Below the pieces are notes generated by a model, which was not told the origin of the DNA, did no database searches, and saw nothing but the letters and a program-made list of their open reading frames with translations. Made by a program: the position numbers and the translations under genes. 64,000 nucleotides of DNA, taken from JAEELC01 sp963621965. Lineage in GTDB: Bacteria > Bacillota_I > Bacilli_A > Acholeplasmatales > Anaeroplasmataceae. The stretch spans positions 62,001-126,000 of the forward strand of contig CAVFGN010000001.1 of the NCBI GenBank assembly GCA_963621965.1, read 5' to 3'. Shown here in pieces: positions 1-6,876 of this stretch (positions are counted from its first letter, which is position 1; every line of letters starts with the position of its first letter).

Positions 1-20
1 TTTTATAAAAATTCAAAATT

Positions 21-55
21 GGGAGAATTTAATTAATAATTCTCCTGATTTTTTT
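21..55 (+). terminator. Intrinsic terminator of an upstream gene
   Basis: GGAGAATT at 22-29 pairs with AATTCTCC at 38-45 around an 8-nt loop and is followed by a run of seven T. It must end a transcript that enters from outside the window, which makes the gene at 90 the first of its own unit. Confidence 0.75.
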
Positions 56-89
56 ATAAAATTCGTAAAAAAGAATTAAAGGAGAAAAA

Positions 90-1715
90 ATGAAAAAACT
101 AATAAAAGTATTCTCTGTATCTTTTGTTCTTACCTCGGTACTTACAATCTCTGCATGTAATACAAATTTACCATCAATTAGTATTTCGCAAACTAGCAAA
201 CCAACAGAGTCAGGTAAAAGTTCTGAATCTACAAGAAGTGAATCTAGTAGTTCAAGTTCTACGCAATCTTCTTCATCTTCGACTTTTACTTACACTTTAA
301 AAGAAGAATACAAACATGATACAATAAAGAGTACAGTTTACACCGGTACTTATTATGATTCAATTACTGCAACTGATAAAGATACATTAATCACAGAACT
401 TAATACATTAATTAATACTGGATACAAAAAATATTCATATTCTGATCAAACTGATAATTTAAAATTAACGGATTCATATGATGGTACTTATGTTGAGTGT
501 CTATATTCAGGTGAAAGATTAGATAAAGAAAATTTTGGTGCTGCTGCCGGACAATGGAATAAGGAACATATATGGGCGAAGACATATGGATTTAATGATA
601 AAGATAGAAAAGATGACGCATATCAAGCTTATTCAGACCTTCAAATGCTACGTGTTACTGAAAGTTCTATAAATACTAATAGAAGTGATAAATATTTTGA
701 TGATGTTAGTTCAAGTGATTCACTAAACGGTTGTTCTTGGACAAATGATGCATTTGAACCAAGAGATGAAGTAAAGGGCGATGTAGCTCGTATAATGTTT
801 TATATGACAGTTATGTATAATGACTCTAATCTAAATTTGGAATTAACTGATGATGTATCAAAAATAAATCAATCGGCTAGCGTTTTAGGCGGAACTGCAT
901 ACCTTGGTAAATTATCAACATTATTAAAATGGGCGGCAGAGGATCCTGTAGACGAAAGAGAAATTTCAAGAAACAATAATATTTACACTATTCAAAACAA
1001 TAGAAATCCATTCATTGATCATCCTGAATATGCCTATTATATTTATAAATCGGAATGTGATACGCTTGGTTTATCATATGATGATTTCTTTGATAATAAT
1101 ACCTTTGTAGCATCAAACAGTGAAGCTATTAATTACATGAATAGTTTAGTTGATTCGATTGGTGAAGTAACTTTAGAAAAAGAGAACTTAATCAATCAAA
1201 TTAATGAATATTACACTCAACTTACAAGTGTTACAAGTTCGTTTTTTACAGGATACGCCAAACTTCAAGAAGCTACATATAAATTAGCCGAATTAAAAGA
1301 TTTGAGTAATCGAGATACAACAATAGATACAGCTATTGATTTAACTATATTATCTAGTGCAAGCGGTAATACTGCAAAAAACGGTATTAGTGTTAATTTT
1401 GATAGTGTTCAGGCATTTCAAGGCAAAGGATTATATGCACAAACTAGTAAAGCAGTTACAATGATGGTAACTAATTTATATGATAGTATTAAAACTTGTG
1501 AAATAACTTATAAGTGTAATAAAAATAATCCTACTGGTGTGATTACTATTACTGATGGTACAAAAACAGAAACCTTAAACATTAGTACCACAACTTCTGC
1601 ACAAGTTGCTTCACTTAATCTAACAGGCTTTGATTTAACAAAGGAAATTATTGTGACAATTTCTAATACAAAAACTAGTTCAATTATTATATCTAATATT
1701 ACATTCAAAATTTAA
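90..1715 (+). CDS. Secreted endonuclease I family lipoprotein
   Basis: 541 aa. The N-terminus is a lipoprotein signal (MKK, hydrophobic core, lipobox TISAC with Cys at about residue 23) followed by a Ser/Thr-rich linker to about residue 65, so the protein should be anchored outside the membrane. Residues about 80-330 resemble the EndA/NucM endonuclease I family: WNKEHIWAK supplies the Glu-His pair that binds metal and acts as general base, and the SINTNRSD stretch supplies the conserved Asn. The usual DLHHLRP motif reads DLQMLRV here. After a helical spacer, the last ~120 residues form a beta-rich domain that looks like a carbohydrate- or surface-binding module. Likely role: degradation of extracellular DNA or RNA for nutrients. 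The start at 90 has a good AAGGAG site. The gene stands alone between terminators. Family assignment is fairly sure, substrate is inferred. Confidence 0.8.
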   Translation: MKKLIKVFSVSFVLTSVLTISACNTNLPSISISQTSKPTESGKSSESTRSESSSSSSTQSSSSSTFTYTLKEEYKHDTIKSTVYTGTYYDSITATDKDTLITELNTLINTGYKKYSYSDQTDNLKLTDSYDGTYVECLYSGERLDKENFGAAAGQWNKEHIWAKTYGFNDKDRKDDAYQAYSDLQMLRVTESSINTNRSDKYFDDVSSSDSLNGCSWTNDAFEPRDEVKGDVARIMFYMTVMYNDSNLNLELTDDVSKINQSASVLGGTAYLGKLSTLLKWAAEDPVDEREISRNNNIYTIQNNRNPFIDHPEYAYYIYKSECDTLGLSYDDFFDNNTFVASNSEAINYMNSLVDSIGEVTLEKENLINQINEYYTQLTSVTSSFFTGYAKLQEATYKLAELKDLSNRDTTIDTAIDLTILSSASGNTAKNGISVNFDSVQAFQGKGLYAQTSKAVTMMVTNLYDSIKTCEITYKCNKNNPTGVITITDGTKTETLNISTTTSAQVASLNLTGFDLTKEIIVTISNTKTSSIIISNITFKI

Positions 1716-1724
1716 AAAGAAAAA

Positions 1725-1750
1725 GCGATTCTTTAATGAGTCGCCTTTTT
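1725..1750 (+). terminator. Intrinsic terminator after the nuclease gene
   Basis: GCGATTC (1725-1731) pairs with GAGTCGC (1738-1744) with one G-U pair, followed by TTTTT. It begins just after the stop of the nuclease gene. Confidence 0.75.
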
Positions 1751-1930
1751 ATTTCATTTATTTATTATACTTTGAAGTTTATTTGGAAGATTTAAACGAT
1801 AAATCATTTTCTAATAAACAAGAAATAATAGATTATACTATCTTATTTTGTTATTTTTGGATACATATTGCTTATATGCTTATTGTGTATGCAAGTGAAA
1901 ATAGTTTGTCCTAAAATTTAAATATGATAG
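1751..1930. other. Intergenic stretch without a recognisable gene
   Basis: About 180 bp between two terminator-like hairpins. One + frame stays open from about 1755 to the stop near 1914 (roughly FEVYLEDLNDKSF onward, ending ASENSLS) but has no start codon or ribosome binding site. It may be the tail of a lost gene; I see no family resemblance. Confidence 0.4.
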
Positions 1931-1975
1931 GAATGGATATTTAGATATTATTCTAAATTTAATCCATTCTTTTTT
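1931..1975 (+). terminator. Long hairpin with T tail
   Basis: GAATGGAT+ATTTAGA (1931-1945) pairs with TCTAAAT (1952-1958) and ATCCATTC (1962-1969), with a 3-nt bulge, followed by six T. It has terminator form but no intact gene precedes it closely, which suggests a lost gene or a small transcript. Confidence 0.6.
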
Positions 1976-2024
1976 AATTTATATTTAACATGTGAAGTAT
2001 CAGTGATAAAAACATGGATTATTC

Positions 2025-2054
2025 TTTGTAAAAAATAAAATTTTGTGCTAAACT
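2025..2054 (+). promoter_or_regulatory. Putative promoter of the nrnA pair
   Basis: TTTGTA (2025-2030), an 18-bp spacer and TAAACT (2049-2054) preceded by TG in extended -10 position. It lies 25 bp upstream of the start codon at 2080. Confidence 0.45.
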
Positions 2055-2079
2055 ATTTTATTAAGACAAGGAGTAATTT

Positions 2080-3033
2080 ATGTTAAAAGATTTACTAGAT
2101 AAAATAAAAGAATATGATACTATCATCATTCACAGACATAGTCGCCCTGATGGGGATGCGCTTGGGAGCCAACTTGGTTTAAAACAAGCTTTAATTGATA
2201 CGTACCCAAACAAGCACGTCTATGCTGTCGGAGATATTAATCCTCGTATTTCTTGGATTGGAGATATGGATCAAATAAGTGACGAAACATATAAGGGTGC
2301 GCTCGCAATCCTTTGTGATACGGCTTGTGACTATATGGTATCGGATTTAAGACTTAAAAATGCAAAAGAACTATTTGTAATTGATCACCATACAAATCCT
2401 TCAAATTTAGTTGACGATACTCACTTTATTGTAGATTCAACACGTGCAGCAGCAGCTGAACTAATTGCTGAAATATTATTAGATAACAATTTTGTTGTAT
2501 CAAAAAAAACTGCAAGCCTTCTTTATACAGGTATAGTTACAGATAGTGGAAGATTTTTATATAATGAAACATCTTCAAGAACACTTCGTATAGCAGCGCG
2601 TTTGCTTGATACAGGCTTTAATCCTCAAGAAATATATGATAAGTTATATGTTGAAACTCTTGAAAAGAAGAAGTTAGTAGCTGAATTTACTAATAGATTT
2701 CAAGTTACTAAACATAATGTTGCTTATTTAATAAATACTAAAGAAACACTAGATAAATATAATATTAGTTTTAATGATTGTTCTCGCGGTATGGTAGGAT
2801 GTATGGCTGGTATTGAAGGTATCAACATTTGGGCTAACTTTACATATGACGAAACTAGCGGTAAGGTTGTTTGTGAATTTAGATCACGTGGTTTCTCTAT
2901 TGTTGATATAGCTAAAAAATATGGTGGTGGAGGACACGACCAAGCTTGTGGTGCAACAATAGATAATTTTGATATGGTAGAAGAAGTATTAAAAGATTTT
3001 GATGAAAGGATGATTGAAAATGGTTCACACTAA
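2080..3033 (+). CDS. DHH/DHHA1 phosphoesterase, NrnA-like (first copy)
   Basis: 317 aa, the usual length of bifunctional oligoribonuclease/pAp phosphatases. Visible DHH motifs in order: HRHSRPDGDALGS near residue 20 (motif I), DTACDYMVSD (motif II, about 87), DHH (about 105), and YTGIVTDSGRF (about 156). The C-terminal DHHA1 domain carries the substrate-binding RSRG and YGGGGHDQACGA motifs. The family removes short RNA oligomers from the 5' or 3' end and dephosphorylates 3'-phosphoadenosine 5'-phosphate in the cytoplasm. AAGGAG precedes the start. The stop region overlaps the next gene, a paralogue, so the two are translationally coupled. All catalytic Asp/His positions appear present. NrnA is a sure family call; the exact substrate is inferred. 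Confidence 0.87.
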   Translation: MLKDLLDKIKEYDTIIIHRHSRPDGDALGSQLGLKQALIDTYPNKHVYAVGDINPRISWIGDMDQISDETYKGALAILCDTACDYMVSDLRLKNAKELFVIDHHTNPSNLVDDTHFIVDSTRAAAAELIAEILLDNNFVVSKKTASLLYTGIVTDSGRFLYNETSSRTLRIAARLLDTGFNPQEIYDKLYVETLEKKKLVAEFTNRFQVTKHNVAYLINTKETLDKYNISFNDCSRGMVGCMAGIEGINIWANFTYDETSGKVVCEFRSRGFSIVDIAKKYGGGGHDQACGATIDNFDMVEEVLKDFDERMIENGSH

Positions 3034-3979
3034 TACTACATTTAAACAAATTTTAAAAAAGATTGAAGAATACGATACTATTATTATTCATGGTCATATT
3101 AGGCCAGACGGAGATTGCGTTGGTAGTCAATTTGGACTAAAGAATTTAATTCTTGATAATTACCCTAAGAAACACGTATATGTTGATGGAGACGTTTGTG
3201 ACTACTGTTCGTTCTTAGGTACACCTATTAAAGTTAATGATGAAACATATAATAATTCATTATGCATTGTTGTAGACTGTGGAAATGAAGAAAGAATTAG
3301 TGATCAAAGATATAAAAATGGGGCTTTTTTAATTAAAATAGATCATCATATTCCTGATACTGATTACGGTGATTTATATTACGTAGAGGAAGAAGCCGCA
3401 AGCTGTACACAAATTATTGTTGATTTTGCGCGCGAAACAAAACTTACATTAACTAAGAATGCTGCCTACCCATTATATGTAGGTTTAGTTACAGATAGCG
3501 GTCGTTTTAGATTTGATAGTGTTACTCCTCATACATTTGAAAATGCGGCTATATTATTAAGTACAGGAGTAGATATAGCTGATGTTGATAATAAATTATC
3601 TGTTACAACTCTTGATACACTAAAACTTAATGGTTATACATTAAATCATATGAAGTGGACAGAACACGGTTTTATTTATATCATAATGACTCAAGAGGTT
3701 GTTAAAGAATATGGTGTAACTAATGAAGAGGCAGCTAATCAAGTATCTAATCTAGCAGGTATTGAAGGATTCCCTGTTTGGGGTTTAGTTATGGAATATC
3801 CTGATGAAATAAGAGTAAGACTTCGTTCACGTGGTCCTGAAGTTAAAACTTTGGCTAATAAGTATAACGGTGGAGGACACGAGAAGGCTAGCGGCGCTCA
3901 CTTAGACTCATGGGATGATTTAGACAAATTCTTAAATGATTGTGATAACTTAGTTAAAGAATATAAAGAATCGTTATAA
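3020..3979 (+). CDS. DHH/DHHA1 phosphoesterase, NrnA-like (second copy)
   Basis: 319 aa from the ATG at 3020, chosen because AAAGGATGA ends about 8 nt upstream; an in-frame TTG at 3014 is the alternative. It overlaps the previous gene by 14 nt. It has the same architecture as its neighbour: HGHIRPDGDCVGS, then VVDCGNEERISD, DHH, YVGLVTDSGRF, and C-terminal RSRG and YNGGGHEKASGA. Motif II is DCGN where the first copy has DTAC. The two proteins are clearly related but have diverged well beyond a recent duplication, which suggests a division of labour between oligoribonuclease and pAp phosphatase activity, or formation of a heterodimer. That role is inference; the fold assignment is firm. Confidence 0.85.
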   Translation: MVHTNTTFKQILKKIEEYDTIIIHGHIRPDGDCVGSQFGLKNLILDNYPKKHVYVDGDVCDYCSFLGTPIKVNDETYNNSLCIVVDCGNEERISDQRYKNGAFLIKIDHHIPDTDYGDLYYVEEEAASCTQIIVDFARETKLTLTKNAAYPLYVGLVTDSGRFRFDSVTPHTFENAAILLSTGVDIADVDNKLSVTTLDTLKLNGYTLNHMKWTEHGFIYIIMTQEVVKEYGVTNEEAANQVSNLAGIEGFPVWGLVMEYPDEIRVRLRSRGPEVKTLANKYNGGGHEKASGAHLDSWDDLDKFLNDCDNLVKEYKESL

Positions 3980-3983
3980 AAAT

Positions 3984-4027
3984 AAACTGTAAAGAATTAT
4001 AAATTAAAGTTCTTTACAGTTTTTTTG
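3984..4027 (+). terminator. Intrinsic terminator of the nrnA pair
   Basis: AAACTGTAAAGAA (3984-3996) pairs perfectly with TTCTTTACAGTTT (4010-4022), a 13-bp stem, followed by T residues. It starts 5 bp after the stop codon. Confidence 0.85.
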
Positions 4028-4074
4028 ATTAGTTAAGGTTGTGTTGTGTCTTAAAATGTGATTGTAATAATACA

Positions 4075-4134
4075 AATCCAACGATTGGCGGAATTTTAAT
4101 CCAACACTTGGCGAACTTACAATCCGACGATTGG
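4075..4134. repeat. Three 14-bp direct repeats with an exact 23-bp period
   Basis: AATCCAACGATTGG (4075-4088), AATCCAACACTTGG (4098-4111) and AATCCGACGATTGG (4121-4134). Starts are exactly 23 bp apart, about two helical turns. Each copy contains an inverted CCAA-N3-TTGG core (the third has CCGA). The arrangement looks like an iteron or operator array. It lies about 245 bp upstream of a decayed AAA ATPase gene. No protein-coding explanation fits. Confidence 0.65.
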
Positions 4135-4338
4135 TTAATTATATAAAGATTATTCGGACGAAACATTAATAAGAAAGGTGTTTTATTTTTTAAAAAATAA
4201 AAATTAGTTATCAATTTCATTATTGCTATTTAGAAAAAATGTAAAAAATTCACGAGTGAAATAATGGAAAAAATGCGGATTTCGCTAATTTATCACCTTG
4301 TGCTTTTACAAAATATAATATAAAACAAAAATATATGA

Positions 4339-4368
4339 GCGAAAAAACAAAAAAATTACTTTTTTCGC
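4339..4368 (+). repeat. Hairpin in the leader of the dead ATPase gene
   Basis: GCGAAAAAA (4339-4347) is the inverse of TTTTTTCGC (4360-4368), just before the AGGA site of the decayed gene at 4379. A TATAAT-like box lies upstream near 4313. The rest of 4135-4338 shows nothing else I can name. Confidence 0.4.
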
Positions 4369-4378
4369 CAGAGGATTT

Positions 4379-4983
4379 ATGATTGGAAGAAAAAAAGAAA
4401 TAAATGAGTTATTAAATTTGTACAATAATAAAAAAAACTGAACTTGCTCTATATGGTAGAAGAAGAGTTGGGAAGACATATTTAATCATTCAGGTTTTTT
4501 AAGATAAATTTACTTTCAAACATACTGCACTTTAACCAGACGATTTTGAAAATGATAAAGAATTAATTTCTTTACAATTAGATTTGTTTTATAAAAATTT
4601 ATTAAAACATGGTTTAGAAGGTGTAACTAGACCGAAAGATTGGTTTTAGGCGTTTGATTTATTAGAAAAACTTTTAAGACAAAAAGAAGAAGGACAAAGA
4701 TTAGTAGTATTAATTGATGAATTGCCTTGGTTAGATACTAAGAAATCTCACACTTAGAAATGATAACGTAATTAATTTGTGTGAAATGAAATATTATCAA
4801 GATGATTTTGTAGTTGATTTATCTTATTATAAAAAGCTAAATTCACGCATTGAAGCAATAAGACCTTTTATTTCTAAAAAAATGTGTGCTTTTAATACAT
4901 TAATTACAACTTACGGATTAAAAGAAAATGAATATAGTAATGCATTTCAAAATGTTATTACTTTAGATGAATTATTTGCTTAA
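4379..4983 (+). pseudogene. Decayed AAA/DUF234-type ATPase
   Basis: Reading across frames gives MIGRKKEINELLNLYNN, a frameshift in an A-tract near 4431, then LALYGRRRVGKTYLI (Walker A), further in-frame stops, and LVVLIDELPWLD (Walker B) near 4700. The next recognisable part, from about 4767, is NVINLCEMKYYQDDF and ITTYGLKENEYS...VTLDELF, which is the C-terminal nuclease-like end of the same family. Intact members of this archaeal-type ATP-binding family are about 450-500 aa, so some 200-250 codons are missing at about 4740. The gene is therefore dead by frameshift, stops and an internal deletion. The open stretch at 4777-4983 is its tail, not an independent gene. Such ATPases are common multi-copy accessory genes in gut Firmicutes and Bacteroidetes; their function is unknown. 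Confidence 0.82.
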
Positions 4984-5021
4984 ACACACTATTTATAATT
5001 CACAACATTTTCTTCTAAAAG

Positions 5022-5051
5022 TTGATATAAGATGTTAGAATATGTTATAAT
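5022..5051 (+). promoter_or_regulatory. Promoter of the UPF0104-type gene
   Basis: TTGATA (5022-5027), an 18-bp spacer and TATAAT (5046-5051), 23 bp before the ATG at 5075. Confidence 0.65.
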
Positions 5052-5074
5052 CAACTTAGTTATGTAGGTGTTTT

Positions 5075-6301
5075 ATGAATAAAAAAAGGAAAAAAGTTAT
5101 AGCGGAATCAATTTTGATTATCGCTTTAATCATATTTGTAATATCTATTATTTTTAATATAGGAGACCCTAAAGAAATTTTAAATGCAATTAAAGGTGCA
5201 AGATATCGTTATTTCTTTGCTGCTATCGGCTTTTTAGTAATATACATAATTCTTTATAGTCTATCTTTAATTATTTTAACGAGAAGTTCAGGCGTTAAGA
5301 ATGTTAAAACAACTGATCTTTTTTTAATATCAAGCTGTGAATTTTTCTTTAATGGTATTACTCCGGGAGCTGTTGGTGGTCAGCCTTTCCAAGTATTTGC
5401 GTATAATCAAGTAGGTGTTCCTGCTAGTAAATCTACAGGTATTGTTCTAACTAATTTTTTGTGCTCAATGATTGCACAAATAATTTTAACTTTAATATCT
5501 CTTATTTATTATCCCTTAATAGTAAAATATGCGCCAGGAATGATAGCTGTATTCTGGATTGGCTTTATTGTAAACTGTTTTGGAGCATTTATATTTATTT
5601 CCCTTGGCTGTTCAAAAAAAATTAAAAATGTTATAGTTAAAATATTTAATTGGTTTTGTAGTCTAAAAATTATGAGAAAAGCTAAAAATGCAAATGTTAA
5701 GTTTGAAAAATATATGAAGGATGCACAACAAGCATTTACTTCATGTTGGGCTAACAAACCTGCATTTTTGCTTGCGCTTGCTACAAAAATTTGTTCTTAT
5801 TTTGCTTTGTATGCTATTCCTTTCTTCATTTTGAAAGCCTTAAAATTGCCTGTGGGTCACGAAAGAGGATACATTGATTATACAATGATTTTTGAAATCA
5901 TTTGTGTAACAAGCTTTGCGATGATTGCAGCTAACTATATCCCAACTCCAGGAGCTGCAGGTTTCTTAGAGTTTACATTCATGTATTTTTTCTTACCCAT
6001 CTTAATTCAAACAGGTACAAGTCCTACTGTTCAAGAACAAGCAACAGCTAGTGCTGGAGTTCTTTTATGGCGTAGTGTGACATATTATATATTAATGTTA
6101 TTCTCTTTTATAGATTATGTAGTATTTGTTAAGAAAAAACATATAATAAAAGTAGATTATACTTCAAGTAGTGAAGATACTTTAGAGCGTGAGAATGTAA
6201 GTACTGATGAGTACGATATTACTAAAAACTCTACGATTGTAGAAGTACTTGATTCTTTAGAAGAAAATAAAGATAAGAAAAGCATTAAAGATATAGATTA
6301 A
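5075..6301 (+). CDS. UPF0104 / lysylphosphatidylglycerol synthase TM-region family membrane protein
   Basis: 408 aa with about eight hydrophobic membrane segments. Family hallmarks are ITPGAVGGQPFQVFAY near residue 108 and NYIPTPGAAGFLEF near residue 290, the two Pro-Gly-rich loops shared by YbhN/AglD proteins and the flippase part of MprF. The C-terminus (about 355-408) is a charged cytoplasmic tail. There is no C-terminal synthase domain, so it cannot make lysyl-phosphatidylglycerol by itself. Members are thought to move lipids or polyprenol-linked sugars across the membrane. The start at 5075 follows GTAGGTG. It is a single-gene unit with its own promoter and terminator. Family call firm, function inferred. 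Confidence 0.85.
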   Translation: MNKKRKKVIAESILIIALIIFVISIIFNIGDPKEILNAIKGARYRYFFAAIGFLVIYIILYSLSLIILTRSSGVKNVKTTDLFLISSCEFFFNGITPGAVGGQPFQVFAYNQVGVPASKSTGIVLTNFLCSMIAQIILTLISLIYYPLIVKYAPGMIAVFWIGFIVNCFGAFIFISLGCSKKIKNVIVKIFNWFCSLKIMRKAKNANVKFEKYMKDAQQAFTSCWANKPAFLLALATKICSYFALYAIPFFILKALKLPVGHERGYIDYTMIFEIICVTSFAMIAANYIPTPGAAGFLEFTFMYFFLPILIQTGTSPTVQEQATASAGVLLWRSVTYYILMLFSFIDYVVFVKKKHIIKVDYTSSSEDTLERENVSTDEYDITKNSTIVEVLDSLEENKDKKSIKDID

Positions 6302-6311
6302 AATTTATTAG

Positions 6312-6338
6312 GCTTCGTTTAAACGAGGCTTTTTCTTT
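6312..6338 (+). terminator. Intrinsic terminator
   Basis: GCTTCGTTT (6312-6320) pairs with AAACGAGGC (6321-6329) with one G-U pair, and is followed by a T-rich tail. It starts 10 bp after the preceding stop codon. Confidence 0.8.
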
Positions 6339-6398
6339 TGACGAATATCGTTGAGACCAAATGTGACACCATGCATAATAAAATTGGAGGCATTAAGA

Positions 6399-6545
6399 AT
6401 TTCAAAATGGGATAAACTATTAGCAAGAATATGCACTTTATCAAAAGACCTCCGATTTGATGAATTGCGTAAGGTATTGGAAAGCTATGGATATGTAATG
6501 AATGCTCCAAAGGGCAGAAGCAGTCATTACAATTTATTTAAGTGA
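6399..6545 (+). pseudogene. HicA/YcfA-like toxin remnant
   Basis: The stretch SKWDKLLARICTLSKDLRF, followed by ELRKVLESYGY and ending GRSSHYNLFK, resembles the N-terminal two thirds of a HicA-type mRNA interferase (a small dsRBD-like fold with its catalytic His in the SSHY region). A TTGGAGG site sits 8 nt before codon ATT at 6399, exactly where ATG would be expected, so the start codon appears mutated. The frame stops at 6545, before the usual C-terminal helix. No HicB antitoxin gene lies nearby. An ATG at 6351 in the same frame has no binding site. Most likely a dead toxin gene; use of ATT as a weak start cannot be excluded. Confidence 0.6.
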
Positions 6546-6620
6546 GGTAAGTAATATCAATAATTTAATAGGATAATATTTTGAACTTAATTTATACCTA
6601 ACTTATAAGTCTTTAATATC

Positions 6621-6649
6621 TTTACAAAATATAATAATTTTGTTAGAAT
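6621..6649 (+). promoter_or_regulatory. Promoter of the hisS operon
   Basis: TTTACA (6621-6626), a 17-bp spacer and TAGAAT (6644-6649). Transcription from here would make a leader of about 220 nt holding the T-box. Confidence 0.65.
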
Positions 6650-6655
6650 ATAGCC

Positions 6656-6858
6656 ATACAAAACGAAGAAAAAGAAGAGTACTACGTATCTAAATTTCTA
6701 GCGAGAGTTGATAGTGAAAGAACTTATTTGAAGTACGTAAGAAAGACACTTTTGAGTGATTTTAAAACAATCCGTATCAGGCGTTAACGACTAGAGCTTT
6801 TATTAGAAAATAAGGTGGCACCACGTTACGACGTCCTTTGTATACGGGCGTTTTTTTT
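6656..6858 (+). promoter_or_regulatory. T-box riboswitch of the hisS-aspS operon
   Basis: The T-box sequence AAGGTGGCACCACG lies at 6812-6825 and is followed by a terminator stem, ACGTCC (6831-6836) with GGGCGT (6846-6851), and eight T. Upstream, AGAGTA (loop-E-like) at about 6679 and the complementary ACTACGTA / TACGTA segments form a plausible stem I. The 3' side of the specifier loop reads GACAC at 6745-6749, containing both an Asp codon (GAC) and a His codon (CAC). T-boxes let the operon be read through when the matching tRNA is uncharged. Presence of the T-box is sure; the specifier position is read by eye. Confidence 0.9.
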
Positions 6859-6876
6859 ATGTTTTAGGAGGATTTT

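Noticed and set aside
4029..4220. Minus-strand small gene across the 23-bp repeats
   Set aside because: No ribosome binding site and no recognisable protein; it crosses the repeat array and part of the upstream terminator region.
4777..4983. Independent 68-aa gene
   Set aside because: It is the C-terminal end of the decayed ATPase (LCEMKYY to LDELF) and has no binding site.
6319..6510. Minus-strand small gene opposite the HicA remnant
   Set aside because: It is the reverse of a recognisable + strand gene remnant and lacks initiation signals.
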